Shown here one piece after another: positions 9,847 to 20,580 of a DNA stretch of 64,000 nt. The notes beneath the pieces are model-generated. The model did not search any database, was not told the DNA's origin, and saw only the letters and a program-made list of their open reading frames with translations. This DNA comes from Calliopum simillimum (Eukaryota; Arthropoda; Insecta; Diptera; Lauxaniidae). The translations under genes were made by a program, and so were the position numbers. The DNA lies in assembly GCA_951812925.1 (NCBI GenBank), contig OX638369.1, positions 46,805,061 through 46,869,060 on the forward strand, given 5' to 3'. How positions within the stretch are numbered: the stretch's first letter is position 1; the number at the start of each line of letters is the position of its first letter.

Positions 9847-12800
9847 ATGGCTACCATCGATACTCTACGGAATAAAAGAACCCATCTAAAGGGAACTGCA
9901 ACCAGGTTGGAAAAGTTTTTGAGCCAAATTACTACCGAAACGTCGCTTTTTGAAATACGAGCCAGATTAGAAAATTTGGAGAAAATATACGATAATTTTC
10001 AATCGTTGGATATTGAGATGGCTGCTCTTGATGAAGATGTACCGGAACGTGATACTGAATTAGAAGAATTTGAAGAGAGATATTTTCAAATGAAAGCGAA
10101 GTTCAGTGAAATTATTGATGCCAAGCTGCTTGCTGCAAATGTTAATAGTGATCCCCTCAACACAACAACAACGCATCAAGATGCTATGCAGAAACTGTTG
10201 GAGTCCCAAACATCTTTTTTGGAAAAATTGACAGCGCTACAACCGCCATTAGCAAATGTTGGTGCTACGACTTCGTCACCTACCGCGAACACCGCTGCCC
10301 CAGCTGCTGATATACGACTTCCTAAGCTGAATATTCCAATATTTGAAGGTAACTACTCTGAATTTAGATCATTCTTTGATTTATTCAACAGCTCAGTGCA
10401 TAACAACCATACATTGACTGCATCACAGAAGTTTCAATATCTGAAAGGGTTGTTAAAGGGTGAGCCTGCCATGCTTATACGACATCTTGCTGTGTCAGAT
10501 CAAAACTACGAGGAAGCCATAAAAAAGATTCAAGATCGTTATGATAAGCCTTCACTGGTTATTGATTCTTTAATCGAAACATTTTTATCTATATCTAAAG
10601 CAGATGACTCTCAAGGTCTTCGAAACGTATCGAATATTGCTGATGAAGTTATACGTGGGCTTAGAGCGCAAGGCGAGGAAGCAGAGAAACGTGATCCGTG
10701 GCTGATACATCTTTTACTTAAAAAAGTCGATAGAGAAACTCATCATTCTTGGGCTGAGCATTGTAGTAAAACTACATTTCCTACGCTGGAGAATTTTATC
10801 ATTTTCATCAATGAACGTTGTGATGCACTAGAACGTGTTCCAACTCCAATTGAAAAGCAACGCGCTGGCGGAACACAATCTAAAATTAAATCCGTCAGAA
10901 CTTATTCTGGCTACATGAAACGATCCTGTTTTGCGTGCTCTCAAGACCACCATCTTGCCTATTGCCCTACGTTTATCAAGATGTCTACGCCCAATCGCAT
11001 AAATTTTGTAAAAGAGAAAAGATTGTGTTTTAATTGTTTGAAGCAGGGACATTCAGTACAAAATTGTCCATCTAAACACCTTTGTGAATTTTGCAAAGGT
11101 CATCATCATTCTTATATTCATCTAGAGCGAAATTCTAACTACAATACGGTTGCAGCTGCCATGGTGAAAAAAGTGGATTCTCTCCCCACTAAGGATGAGA
11201 AAAAATCGAGTGAACTGCCTAAAAAAGTCGAAGCTACAATAGATGCTGTAACTACATCAATCAATCTTGCTGCCACATCTGAGGTAAGAAATCTAAATAT
11301 GCTTTTGCCCACTGCTAGGGTTTTTGTTAAGGACAACATGGGTTGCTTCCAAGGCTGTAATATTCTATTGGACTCTGGATGCCAGAACACGTTGATTTCC
11401 GAGCGGTGTGCAAATAGACTTGGATTACAACGATCTGCCTCTAAAATATTTATCCACGGATTGGGAAATAACAAGGCTGGTGCAACACGGGGTATAGTCG
11501 AGCTTCAGGTAAAATCTATTTATAATTCTGAAAGTGTTGTCATGCTAGCCCATGTTTTTAAGAGTCTTACATCTCAATTGCCATGTTCTTCGCTTACAAT
11601 AAACTATTGGGAAGATATAAAAAATCTGTCTCTTGCTGATCCCAAATTTAATACTCCAAAGGATATTGACATCCTTGTAGGATATGACTATTTCTTTACT
11701 CTATTAAAAGAAGGGCGTATTGTTAAAAATGGTAATTTGCTAGCTCAAAATACAATCTTTGGCTATGTTGTTTGTGGAGGTTGTACGTCTGAAAACACCT
11801 TTAGTACTTGCCACATAATGACTCAAAATATACCTGAAGTTGATTTGAACCAAACTTTGCAACTATTTTGGAAACTTGAAAGCGTCCCTCAGATGACTAC
11901 TACTTTGACTGCTGAAGATCAGCAAGCTGAAGACTTTTATAAATCTACTACTATCCGTGCTGATAGATATTCAGTCAGACTTCCATTTGTGAAAAATCCT
12001 GAAACTGGTAAATCCTATGCGGGGGCCTTAAGACGACTACTGTCTATGGAAAGGAAATTTAAATCTAATCCTGATTTAAAACTATCCTATACAGAATTTA
12101 TGAGTGAATACTTGTCACTGGGTCATATGAAACTTGTTCCCCAGGAGGAAATAAATCGTCCGTCCGAAAACGTTTATTACTTGCCTCACCATGCTGTTCT
12201 TAGAGAAAATTCTTTAACCACAAAACTAAGAGTGGTATTTGATGGTTCTGCTAAATCATCTAATGGAAAATCGCTAAATGACAATTTACTAAAAGGACCA
12301 ATTTTGCAACAAGACTTAATAGCTGTTCTTTTGAGATATCGTTGTAAGAAGTACTGCTTTTCGGCAGACATTCAACAAATGTTTCGAATTATAAATGTAC
12401 AAGAATGTGATCAGGACTATCAGCGCATTTTATGGCGAAATTCACCTAATGAGGAAGTTCAACATTATCGATTAACTACTGTAACTTATGGCACGCGTCC
12501 CGCACCCTATCTTTCTATTCGCACTCTCCTACAGCTGAGTGATGACGAGCATAATCGGTACCCTATGGCTAGTGAAGCTGTTAAAAATTCATTTTATGTT
12601 GACGATTGTATGGCAGGCTCCAATACCCTAAAAGAAGCTCAAGAGCTAGCAGAACAATTAAATAATTTGCTTACGGCTGGCGGTTTCCACTTAAGGAAGT
12701 GGGCCACAAATCAGAGTAGTATTCTTCAAAAGATTCCAGATAGTGAGAAAATTTATAGCATGGTCGATGTGCCATCGGATATGACAGTATGCCTCCTTGG

Positions 12801-15150
12801 CGTTATTTGGAATCCTATGACTGATTGTTTTTCGTATAAGGTAAAAGAAAATCAATATTGCCTTAACACCAAAAGGAACCTGCTTTCCGAGATTTCGAAA
12901 ATTTTTGACCCACTTGGCTGGATATCACCTGCAATTATAGCTGTGAAAATAATTATACAGCGACTATGGCTATCCAAACTGGAATGGGATGAGCTGTTGC
13001 CTGCTGACATTTTAGACGAAGTCAAACTACTATTTTCAGAGTTTTATTTACTTAATAACATTAATATAAAACGACTTATTTTTTCCACAGAGCCAGTTGT
13101 AACCTTTCATGGATTCTGTGATGCCTCCAGCTTAGCCTATGCTGCAGTCATTTATTGTCGAAAAACGTCAGCAGATGGACAAGTGTCAACTAACATCGTC
13201 ATATCTAAAACCAAGGTGGCTCCAATGGCCTCACTTTCAATTCCCAGGCTGGAACTTTGTGCAGCGTATTTGTTAACTCAACTGTTTGAATATTTAGCAT
13301 CTGTCATTAACTTGAAATTAAATGAAGTGGTTTGCTGGTCTGATAGCAAAACCGTTTTAGCCTGGTTGTCTTCACATCCATCGAAGTGGAAAACTTTTAT
13401 TAGTCATCGAACATCCTACATCTTAGAAACTGTTCCCAGTGCGCAATGGCGATATGTTCCCAGCAAACAGAATCCAGCCGATGCTGCTAGTAGAGGTGTA
13501 AGATCCAGCTTCTTAATTAATGATAAATTATGGTTTAATGGTCCATCGTGGTTGCTTATGGAGGAAAATTGGTGGCCACTATCCGAATCTCAGGATAATA
13601 TTACAAGTGAAGAACTTCGTCCAGTAAATCATGTGGCTCTAGCTTCAGCTACTTACGATCCGGACTCCGTTAGCAGAATAAACAACAGAATTTCCAGTTG
13701 GGCTAAAATGGTGCGAGTACTAGCTTACTGCATACGATATGTCAACATTCTCAAAAATAAGTGCAGAGACACCTCACCTCTCAAAGTCAAAGAACTTAAG
13801 TTTGCTGAACTAAAATTGTATAAATACTATCAAGCGGTTGACTTTTTTGAGATTATGTCGTCTATTCAGCAAGGTCAAGCTACCCTAACTAACAAAAAAC
13901 TACGGAAACTTTCACTATTCGTGGATGCTGATGGGCTGCTGCGTGTTGGCGGAAGATTAACTAAAGCTGACCTACCTTATGACAGTCAGCATCAAATAAT
14001 TCTTCATAAAGACAGCCCAATCGTTCGGAAAATTGTTCACGATTTGCACGTGAAAAATCTTCATAGCGGAATTACTTTGTTGTTCGCTACACTGCGGCAA
14101 AAATATTGGATAATTGGTGCTCGTGAAATTGTTAAAACTGTAATTCGCCAGTGTGGAGCTTGCACTCGCTTTAGTGCACGAGCTCAAGAGCAACTTATGG
14201 GCGACTTGCCCAAATTTCGTGTCAACGCTGCCTTTCCATTTTACGAAGTTGGATGCGACTATGCTGGGCCTATATTGTATAAGCAGCACAGTGGCAGAAA
14301 GGCCCCGAAAGTCAAAGCATATGTTGCAGTCTTTATCTGCTTAGTGACCAAAGCTGTTCACCTAGAACTTGTCTCCGATTTGAGTACCGATGCCTTCTTA
14401 GCCGCTCTCGATCGATTTGTTGCTAGACGTGGTCTGTGTGGTCATATACACAGCGATAATGGAACTAATTTTCAAGGAGCTGCCAGAAAGCTGAATGAAA
14501 TTCACAAAATGGTAACTTCTTTTGAATCTAATAATGATATTTCGAATTTTTTATCTTCAAAGGGTATTCAGTGGCACTTCATACCACCAAATACGCCACA
14601 TTTCGGCGGGTTATGGGAGTCTACAGTCAAGTCTATGAAGTTTCATCTAAGAAGAACTATGGGTCAAGCTACACTAAACTTTGAGGAATTATCAACTCTC
14701 CTAGCTAGAATTGAGGCTATATTAAATTCGAGGCCTTTAGTCCAAGCTGATTCTGATGACGTCCCCTATATAACGCCTGGACATTTCTTAGTTGGAAGGC
14801 CCCTGAACTCGTTGCCAGAAGCAGACATAACTCATCTCAAAACTGGGTTATTATCTAAATGGAGATTGGTTCAACAATTAACTCAATATTTTTGGTCTCG
14901 CTGGTCAACTGATTATTTGCTGTCACTTCAACCAAAATCTAAATGGTTGAAAGAAAAATCTAATCTAATTATTGGTGACGTCGTCCTGATACGTGAAGAT
15001 AATCTACCTCCCGCTTGCTGGAAACTTGGCCGTGTAATCGAAACCCATGCTGGATCCGATGGGCTCGTCAGAGTTGTCACTATCAAAACTGAGAATTCAA
15101 CTTTCAAGAGGCCAGTTGCTAAACTTCATCAATTGCCAAAGGAATGTTGA
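9847..15150 (+). CDS. BEL/Pao Gag-Pol polyprotein
   Basis: A 1767-residue polyprotein that makes particles, copies the element's RNA and integrates the DNA. In order: coiled-coil-like N-terminus (1-130); Gag region of the DUF1759 type (about 155-310, with IPIFEGNYSEF); zinc knuckles near 358-425 (CFNCLKQGHSVQNC fits CX2CX4HX4C); aspartic protease with DSG near 509; reverse transcriptase from about 775 with YVDD near 917; RNase H near 1085-1200 (GFCDAS, CWSDSK); integrase with an HHCC zinc domain (about 1395-1440) and catalytic D in VGCDYAGP (about 1469), D in HSDNGTNF (about 1535) and E in GGLWEST (about 1590); and a C-terminal DUF5641-type domain (about 1650-1760). No stop or frameshift and all catalytic residues seen. 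ATG at 9847 is the first good start after the leader. Confidence 0.97.
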   Translation: MATIDTLRNKRTHLKGTATRLEKFLSQITTETSLFEIRARLENLEKIYDNFQSLDIEMAALDEDVPERDTELEEFEERYFQMKAKFSEIIDAKLLAANVNSDPLNTTTTHQDAMQKLLESQTSFLEKLTALQPPLANVGATTSSPTANTAAPAADIRLPKLNIPIFEGNYSEFRSFFDLFNSSVHNNHTLTASQKFQYLKGLLKGEPAMLIRHLAVSDQNYEEAIKKIQDRYDKPSLVIDSLIETFLSISKADDSQGLRNVSNIADEVIRGLRAQGEEAEKRDPWLIHLLLKKVDRETHHSWAEHCSKTTFPTLENFIIFINERCDALERVPTPIEKQRAGGTQSKIKSVRTYSGYMKRSCFACSQDHHLAYCPTFIKMSTPNRINFVKEKRLCFNCLKQGHSVQNCPSKHLCEFCKGHHHSYIHLERNSNYNTVAAAMVKKVDSLPTKDEKKSSELPKKVEATIDAVTTSINLAATSEVRNLNMLLPTARVFVKDNMGCFQGCNILLDSGCQNTLISERCANRLGLQRSASKIFIHGLGNNKAGATRGIVELQVKSIYNSESVVMLAHVFKSLTSQLPCSSLTINYWEDIKNLSLADPKFNTPKDIDILVGYDYFFTLLKEGRIVKNGNLLAQNTIFGYVVCGGCTSENTFSTCHIMTQNIPEVDLNQTLQLFWKLESVPQMTTTLTAEDQQAEDFYKSTTIRADRYSVRLPFVKNPETGKSYAGALRRLLSMERKFKSNPDLKLSYTEFMSEYLSLGHMKLVPQEEINRPSENVYYLPHHAVLRENSLTTKLRVVFDGSAKSSNGKSLNDNLLKGPILQQDLIAVLLRYRCKKYCFSADIQQMFRIINVQECDQDYQRILWRNSPNEEVQHYRLTTVTYGTRPAPYLSIRTLLQLSDDEHNRYPMASEAVKNSFYVDDCMAGSNTLKEAQELAEQLNNLLTAGGFHLRKWATNQSSILQKIPDSEKIYSMVDVPSDMTVCLLGVIWNPMTDCFSYKVKENQYCLNTKRNLLSEISKIFDPLGWISPAIIAVKIIIQRLWLSKLEWDELLPADILDEVKLLFSEFYLLNNINIKRLIFSTEPVVTFHGFCDASSLAYAAVIYCRKTSADGQVSTNIVISKTKVAPMASLSIPRLELCAAYLLTQLFEYLASVINLKLNEVVCWSDSKTVLAWLSSHPSKWKTFISHRTSYILETVPSAQWRYVPSKQNPADAASRGVRSSFLINDKLWFNGPSWLLMEENWWPLSESQDNITSEELRPVNHVALASATYDPDSVSRINNRISSWAKMVRVLAYCIRYVNILKNKCRDTSPLKVKELKFAELKLYKYYQAVDFFEIMSSIQQGQATLTNKKLRKLSLFVDADGLLRVGGRLTKADLPYDSQHQIILHKDSPIVRKIVHDLHVKNLHSGITLLFATLRQKYWIIGAREIVKTVIRQCGACTRFSARAQEQLMGDLPKFRVNAAFPFYEVGCDYAGPILYKQHSGRKAPKVKAYVAVFICLVTKAVHLELVSDLSTDAFLAALDRFVARRGLCGHIHSDNGTNFQGAARKLNEIHKMVTSFESNNDISNFLSSKGIQWHFIPPNTPHFGGLWESTVKSMKFHLRRTMGQATLNFEELSTLLARIEAILNSRPLVQADSDDVPYITPGHFLVGRPLNSLPEADITHLKTGLLSKWRLVQQLTQYFWSRWSTDYLLSLQPKSKWLKEKSNLIIGDVVLIREDNLPPACWKLGRVIETHAGSDGLVRVVTIKTENSTFKRPVAKLHQLPKEC

Positions 15151-15173
15151 ACGCCGTTCAAGGCTGGCGGTTA
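15151..15173 (+). other. polypurine tract region
   Basis: The spacer between the Gag-Pol stop and the 3' LTR contains aaggctggcgg, a G/A-rich block expected to prime plus-strand synthesis. It is a weak tract by retroviral standards. Confidence 0.5.
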
Positions 15174-15495
15174 TGTTTATGAAAAATATTAAGTTTTATC
15201 CTAAGTTTATTTGACTAGAATTTGAATTCTTTAATTTTGAAAATTTTGCTATTTAATAATTTAGTTTACACCGCCACTGGTTGTTTTTTCTACTATTTAA
15301 AGAACCGTAAAATCATTCGAGTAATTCTTCTTTCTATTTTGCTTTTCACCTAACTGTTAAATCATACGATTCTAATACTCTCAGTGGCGCATAGCAATGT
15401 AACATTTTAAGCTAGTCATAAGAAATTTGACAAAAATAAATTAGTCTGTTATGAAACGTTAAACTCAACGCAACTACTTAGTTTGTTCTTAGACA
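15174..15495 (+). repeat. 3' LTR of the BEL element
   Basis: 322 bp and identical to the 5' LTR. Its AATAAA at 15435-15440 would serve for polyadenylation. The right target duplication gactg follows at 15496-15500. Confidence 0.95.
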
Positions 15496-15965
15496 GACTG
15501 CATTTCAGTATGTAAATCTCTTCTGAAAAATAATGATCTCGAACCATTTTTGTACAGATTGGTTACTGGTGATGAAAAATAAATAATGTATGATAATAAT
15601 GTGTGAAAAAGATCATGGTCAAAACGAAGTGAGCCCGCCGAAACCGTTACAAAGCCGGAACTGACGCCAAAGAAGGTATTGCTTAAAATTTGGTGGGATT
15701 GTGAGGATCCTGGGTACTACAAACTGCTAACGAATAACTCGAAACTGTTCTGTCAACAATTAAAAAGAATGAATGGAAGCGCTTAAGGAAAAACGTCCGG
15801 AATTAGTCACGAATATCTTGATGGCGTAAAATTAAGTTCCCTAGAGTATTGCAAATAGGCTTCGTCCGAGTTTTTCGAGCCGAAGCACCAGAAATTCTTT
15901 AGGAACGGTATTATGGTTTTTCCCGAGCTAGTCAATAACAATGGAAAATATTTGACTCAATAATG
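15496..15965 (+). pseudogene. mariner transposase, catalytic part (right of BEL insertion)
   Basis: Continues the gene begun at 8864. The first frame gives VCKSLLKNNDLEPFLYRLVTGDEK, where GDEK holds the first catalytic aspartate of mariner; the next codon is TAA where tryptophan is normal. Then come KRSWSKRSEPAETV and VLLKIWWD, the end-of-domain phrases of mariner, and further on FFRNGIM and NNGKYFD, which mark the transposase C-terminus. The segment with HDNARPH and the third aspartate is deleted, so the copy was dead whether or not the BEL element had landed. Right terminal repeat not identified. Confidence 0.8.
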
Positions 15966-17079
15966 TTATTTTGATATATGAAAAAAATAAGTTAAGCTTT
16001 GCGCACTTTTCTGAACTTTATTTTTAACATACAATGAACCAAGAGAATGGTCTATGTTAATTTACTGGGTTTTTATGAAATATGTTAACTAAGAACTAAA
16101 ATACATGGGTAAACACTTTTTTTTTGTGTGTGTTTGCGTATTGCAACAAACTTTGAAAAATATTGAACGTTGTTGATTTTCTTACAGTTTTTTAAAGCAG
16201 ATGCCAATGATAATTAATATCTTTCAGAATATCGAGTTGAAACATTGATCAAGTATTTAGCGTTCCTTTTCGTACCACGTTGATATGATACATACTGTTC
16301 GAATATTTCCATGACTTTGTTAAGCAAAAAAAAAAAAAATTGTCGTTGTCAAAATAATATATTATTTAAAAAGATCTCAACAGATGACATACTCTATACT
16401 TTCAAAAGAACTTTCTTCTTTAATGCTTTAAAATTAATGAATGTAGATTTATTTAAAATGTCATGAAAATAAAATATGTTTTTGATTTCTCGATACCCGA
16501 TTTTTTTAAATATTGCAGAACATAAATTTATGAAAATATTTCAGCCAGAATTCTGATAGAGAATAATTGAACCTTTACAGATATGGAATGGCTTCAGAAT
16601 GTTCTTGAAGGAAGATTATTTGAAACATTTTTTTTAAGCTAACACAAGCTCTTTGATACGCATCGTGGTCAGTTAGCATCGCGTTTGAAGAAAAAAGTCT
16701 GAAAGTTAGGTTGAACTATAGAGTGGCGTATTTCTATATTACTTTGTTTTTATTTTTGAGAAATGATGTCAATGCATTTTCTCATTAATTTGTTTTCAAA
16801 AAGTAATTTTTCGAAAGGTTTTCAAGGAATACAAATTTCAATGTAACTCCGTTCTCAGTTTTTTACGGAACATTGATTAATTTTCATTGTGAAAGAATGA
16901 CTGAATACGAATATAATTTTAGCCTGTATAAATTCAAATCTTTTGTTAAGATACACTTTAAACATTACTTTTGCCACCTCTATGGACACATTTCATTTTC
17001 AAAGAAAAACCCATTCAAGCCCATGATATTGTTTCAGTTAAATTTCAATTTTTATCCGATCTTGGTTCGCAAGTGCTCA
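15966..17079. other. unassigned AT-rich DNA
   Basis: No gene supported. An open frame at 16873-17169 looks like chance: its residues are low in complexity and its end lies in repeat R5. Confidence 0.4.
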
Positions 17080-17320
17080 AAATTTTTGTTACAAAATAGG
17101 CTATCGATTGAAATTGTTTTAGTTCAGAAAAACTTCGCGGTAGTGAGGCAAAACTATCAAAATTTTTAAATTCAAGCCACTGTAACTCTACTATTTGTAT
17201 GTACTTTTTTTAGCTGAGCACACTCCAAGTAGTCGAAATAAATTTGAATCATTCGACGTTCGATCGTCACGAATTGATTTTGTTAAAATAGTTATTCCGA
17301 CGATTGTAGTTTCGAGCTTA
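17080..17320 (+). repeat. repeat family R5, copy 1
   Basis: Matches 25790-26345 in the same orientation. Shared phrases include cttcgcggtagtgaggcaaaac (here from about 17133; the other copy differs by single bases), gagcacactccaagtagtcg near 17216, and attattccgac-type words near 17290. The second copy holds about 300 extra bases in two blocks. Family unknown. Confidence 0.6.
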
Positions 17321-18029
17321 AATAAAACTTCGTACTTTCCGTAAAAACTATAAGAGTGTTTTTTGAGCCAAGAATAAGCAGGTCGAAATCGTCATCAGAG
17401 GTGGAATTCTGACAAAGTAGCCTGCAAATCGAATTTATAGAACTTTCAGTGTGAACAAAGGTTAGTTGACCATAATCAGAAGTTAAGCTAGAGAAAAATT
17501 TGAGAGGCACCGAGTGCTTTCTATTTATTACAAGTAAAACTTTATACCTATGTATATAATTTAAGTCACTGTGTCCGTAAAGTCTGAAGTGGGGATTCCA
17601 ATACAAGGGAGCTTTTGTTTAAACTTACCTTGAATACAGTTGATGGCTCAAGACAATATTATTGGTAAATCCTTTTCATTCATTAAGAATGTTAACGTTA
17701 AACACGAAATTATTTTTATTTATTTTTATTACACAAAAAATTATTTCATCTGAAATTTTGTTTTTATTTTTAATTCAAATTAACTTGGAAGAAAAAGTCC
17801 TAAGTGTTATTTTTTTGGAAGCTAAATGAAAGCAATAAAATTAAATTTTCTTATGTTATTTTTTTCACTTTACTTAATTATTTTTTTTTTTTTTCGTTTA
17901 TTCACACGCTTCTTTTTTTAATGTAAATATTTTTTAGTTAATTTAAAATTTGCTTCTTAATTTATTCGAATAAACTTTAACTTAATTAGGTTATCAATCA
18001 AGCACTCAATTATGTTCACAAAACCATAG
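17321..18029. other. unassigned AT-rich DNA
   Basis: Very T-rich, with a run of about 17 T near 17881-17897. Nothing codes recognisably. Confidence 0.4.
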
Positions 18030-18760
18030 ATGTCATCATCATCATCATTTTCCAACCAAAACACGAAAAAATTCAAATGATTTTGTCAAATAAATTGCAT
18101 TTTGGTGCTGCTGTTTCTTTTTTCTGCTAAGAAACTCTTTTATTCACTCACTCACTCACTAAGTGACAATCAAAAATTAGTTAATTAGTTATCCGTTATG
18201 TTCGCCGTAAACCACCGTCTTAACACGCGCGTCTTAAGTGACTGAAACACATTCGTAGCATGCAAACCCGAGTGCCTAGAGACGAGAACGAGGCATTAAA
18301 CTGTGAGTAGCAGCAGCAGCAGCAACAAACGCACAAACAGACCGATTGGTAAAAAAGCCATCGAACGACTATAGCAGACAGCAGCAACAGCAGGGATAAC
18401 AGCAACAGCAACAAAAACTGCAATTCCAATTTCCAAAACGAACGAATGAGAAGAGCGCATCGAACGCATAATGCAGCAGCACACGAACAACGAATGGACA
18501 TACGAGTAACCAACCGTTAGTTAGTTACTCTTGCTATGCGAAGTCAAGGAAACGACGAAAGCATGCGAAGAGTTTTGTTTACTCTGACAAAACAACAACA
18601 TAACAACACAACAAAATCATCATACAACAAATTATCTGTTTTTGTTGTTATTGCTGTCATAGCTGAGCGCGAGCCGGCTTTTTCTAACGGTATGATGTGT
18701 TTATTTAGTAAAAACTGGAAAATGTGTGTGATAACAAATGTAGAGAGGCACAAATGTAGA
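18030..18760. other. CAG/CAA- and CAT-rich stretch with few repeats of other kinds
   Basis: A CAT run near 18031-18046, CAG runs near 18309-18330 and 18382-18415, and CAA-rich words near 18590-18640. G+C is a little higher than in the surroundings and I see no transposon ends, so this may be old host sequence such as a regulatory region or untranslated exon. Open frames on both strands here (for example 18220-18513 and 18536-18775) follow from the triplet runs and I do not accept them as genes. Confidence 0.4.
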
Positions 18761-19319
18761 GAGGCACAAATATAGAGATAATGAGAGCACCAGGCACGCG
18801 ACTAATGTATGTTGCGGAACTGTTATTAAGAGATAATATTTCGTTAACAGGTATGTTATTAAGTTACTTCTTCCACTATGTGTACATAACAGCAAGCAAA
18901 CATTTCCAGTACTTTTTATTAAGAGTTAAGTAGAACGGCAATAACGTTGTTACTGTGGAACTGTTACTCTAACAGAGTGTTAATATAAGCAAAATCAACG
19001 CTGTTATGCATTTCAAATATAATAGTAACGAGTAAAGCGTTAGCTTCTCTCTTTAAGCAAATTAACATATTATTACTTCCAGTTTGTTTATGGAAACTTC
19101 TTAAAGAACAAAAAAAAAGTTTTTTCCCTTATAACTTACCCGTAGATTAAGCCAATGTCAACAGGTACTTAAGAGATTATTTTCTATTGTAAACTATGTC
19201 AGCTAGGTAAGCAACTCAATGGTTGTATTGCGTATGCAACAATGTATTGGAATATGTAGCAGGTATTTAATTTTTTTAATTATTACCCAAATATTCTCCA
19301 TTTTTCGATATACGTAGAG
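18761..19319. other. unassigned AT-rich DNA
   Basis: No gene. Many gttaac/gttatt words between 18820 and 19080 give a loosely repetitive look that I could not resolve into units. Confidence 0.4.
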
Positions 19320-19321
19320 TA

Positions 19322-19712
19322 CTATTTATATTTCGGGAACTGGCAGCACTAATCTCACAACAACCGATTTTTGACGACCAAACTACGACCACGATTGAAT
19401 TCACTATACCAGCGATATACTATATTTATTGATAGTGCTTTATCGCCATAGAAAGAACTGAGTTCATCGACACATTCTTGTTGATATAATCCACGTCGAA
19501 AGTTATGCAAAATAATCCAAGGAAAACCTTCTCTTGAAATTTCCATTTTTTGGCCAAATTGATTTTCTTAACTCAATGTAAACAAAACAAATAGCAATTG
19601 TACATCAAAACGTTGTGAGTACTTTCATGCTAAAAAAATATCAAACTTTATTATGGTGTTGCCAGATTTTAGCTATTGACATTAGTGCTGTCGGTTCCCG
19701 TAATATAAATAG
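19322..19712 (-). mobile_element. short mariner-derived element (MITE) with 32-bp TIRs
   Basis: The terminal inverted repeats start ctatttatatt (19322) and, reversed, end aatataaatag (19712). 29 of 32 bases match. TA lies on both sides (19320-19321 and 19713-19714). The 391-bp element keeps only the start of a transposase gene. The ends differ from those at 1656 and 24859, so this is a separate mariner subfamily. Confidence 0.9.
19355..19546 (-). pseudogene. mariner transposase N-terminus (63 codons left)
   Basis: Reads MEISREGFPWIILHNF, then GLYQQECVDEL, YGDKALS and VYRWYSEFNRGRS, the helix-turn-helix DNA-binding domain of an irritans-type mariner transposase. The catalytic domain is entirely missing: the frame ends soon after the DNA-binding domain and the element's other end follows. 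What remains could at most bind DNA. Confidence 0.8.
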
Positions 19713-19714
19713 TA

Positions 19715-20311
19715 CCTCTCGTCTTATGTGTACATTTAAAATACTTGTTTCTTACTGAAGACAGAGTGTACAGTTCCGTGATGTATTTTTGGTGTAATGT
19801 AAACATTTCGAAAGATATTTGAAATTCGTTAACAAGGAAAGCATGATCCAATTTGACAAATATTTTATAAAAAACTTTAATTTTTATCGAGTTATTTGTG
19901 TTATCGTGCATAAGATACATTCTGCGCATTAATTTTATTTAATATCATCACTTTTTTGTGCTTAATCTTATATGGGTATTTCAAAAGTGACGAACATGAT
20001 CTTCGCACACATTTAAAGTGCAAACAAAGTGGAAGTAAAATAAGTCCTGGTTCTAAGATTCACGCAAAAAACGAAACAAAACGAACGTGACGAAAAAAGA
20101 AGTAGTTGGCAAGATTCAGCGAAACAAGTCAGAATTTTTTAGTGAGACTAATTTTAAAATCTTATGCAATAATTTTACTTCATATTGTATATTGTTTGAT
20201 TCAAATATCTTTTGTACTTTTCTTTGTTTTTATCATAATCTGATTCAATACGTGACATTATGAACGGGACATTATTCCATTACGATTCAATCGGGTAATG
20301 ATTTGCATACT
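19715..20311. other. unassigned AT-rich DNA
   Basis: No gene supported. Contains the phrase aaaagtgacgaac near 19984, like one inside repeat R1, but the match does not extend. Confidence 0.35.
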
Positions 20312-20580
20312 TACATATGAATCTGTCATTTTTAAAAGGGGATATGTGACGAAATTAAAACTTATGGCAAATTTAAGAAAAACCCTCAAAAGTTTGGTAA
20401 ATTTTATTTTAGGGCGATTTAAGTGATGAAGGTTAACCAACAATAATACTAAGCAGTAATCTGCATACTTGGAAAATAGATAAACCAACCAGTGCCATCG
20501 CCACAACGACAAAAAAGCGAAAGAATAATTCTCTGCCGAGCGACACATATCACCTTTTAAAAATGACCGATTCATATGTA
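20312..20580. mobile_element. MITE with 39-bp terminal inverted repeats
   Basis: The left end acatatgaatctgtcattt (from 20313) faces its reverse complement ending at about 20580. About 36 of 39 bases pair, covering the words tttttaaaagg and gatatgtg. The middle, about 190 bp, has no coding potential. TA bases sit at both tips. It abuts the left edge of R1 copy 2. Confidence 0.8.

Larger units (their letters stand above)
9106..15495 (+). mobile_element. full-length BEL/Pao LTR retrotransposon
   Basis: A complete 6390-bp element: 5' LTR (9106-9427), primer-binding site (9433-9450), leader, a single Gag-Pol frame (9847-15150), a purine-rich tract and a 3' LTR (15174-15495). LTRs start TG and end CA, match base for base by eye, and are flanked by a perfect 5-bp duplication. 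Identical LTRs and an open frame mean it inserted very recently on an evolutionary scale and may be active. There is no envelope gene: the frame ends 23 bases before the 3' LTR. It lies inside a dead mariner. Confidence 0.97.

Noticed and set aside
10828..12371. Antisense open frames under the BEL coding region
   Set aside because: They are shadows of the Gag-Pol frame; no motif and no start context of their own.
9106..15495. Endogenous retrovirus with envelope
   Set aside because: Gag-Pol ends 23 bases before the 3' LTR and no envelope frame exists; domain order and the 5-bp duplication fit BEL/Pao.
18220..18775. Leucine/cysteine-rich membrane-like peptides on both strands
   Set aside because: They come from CAG/CAA triplet runs read in other frames.
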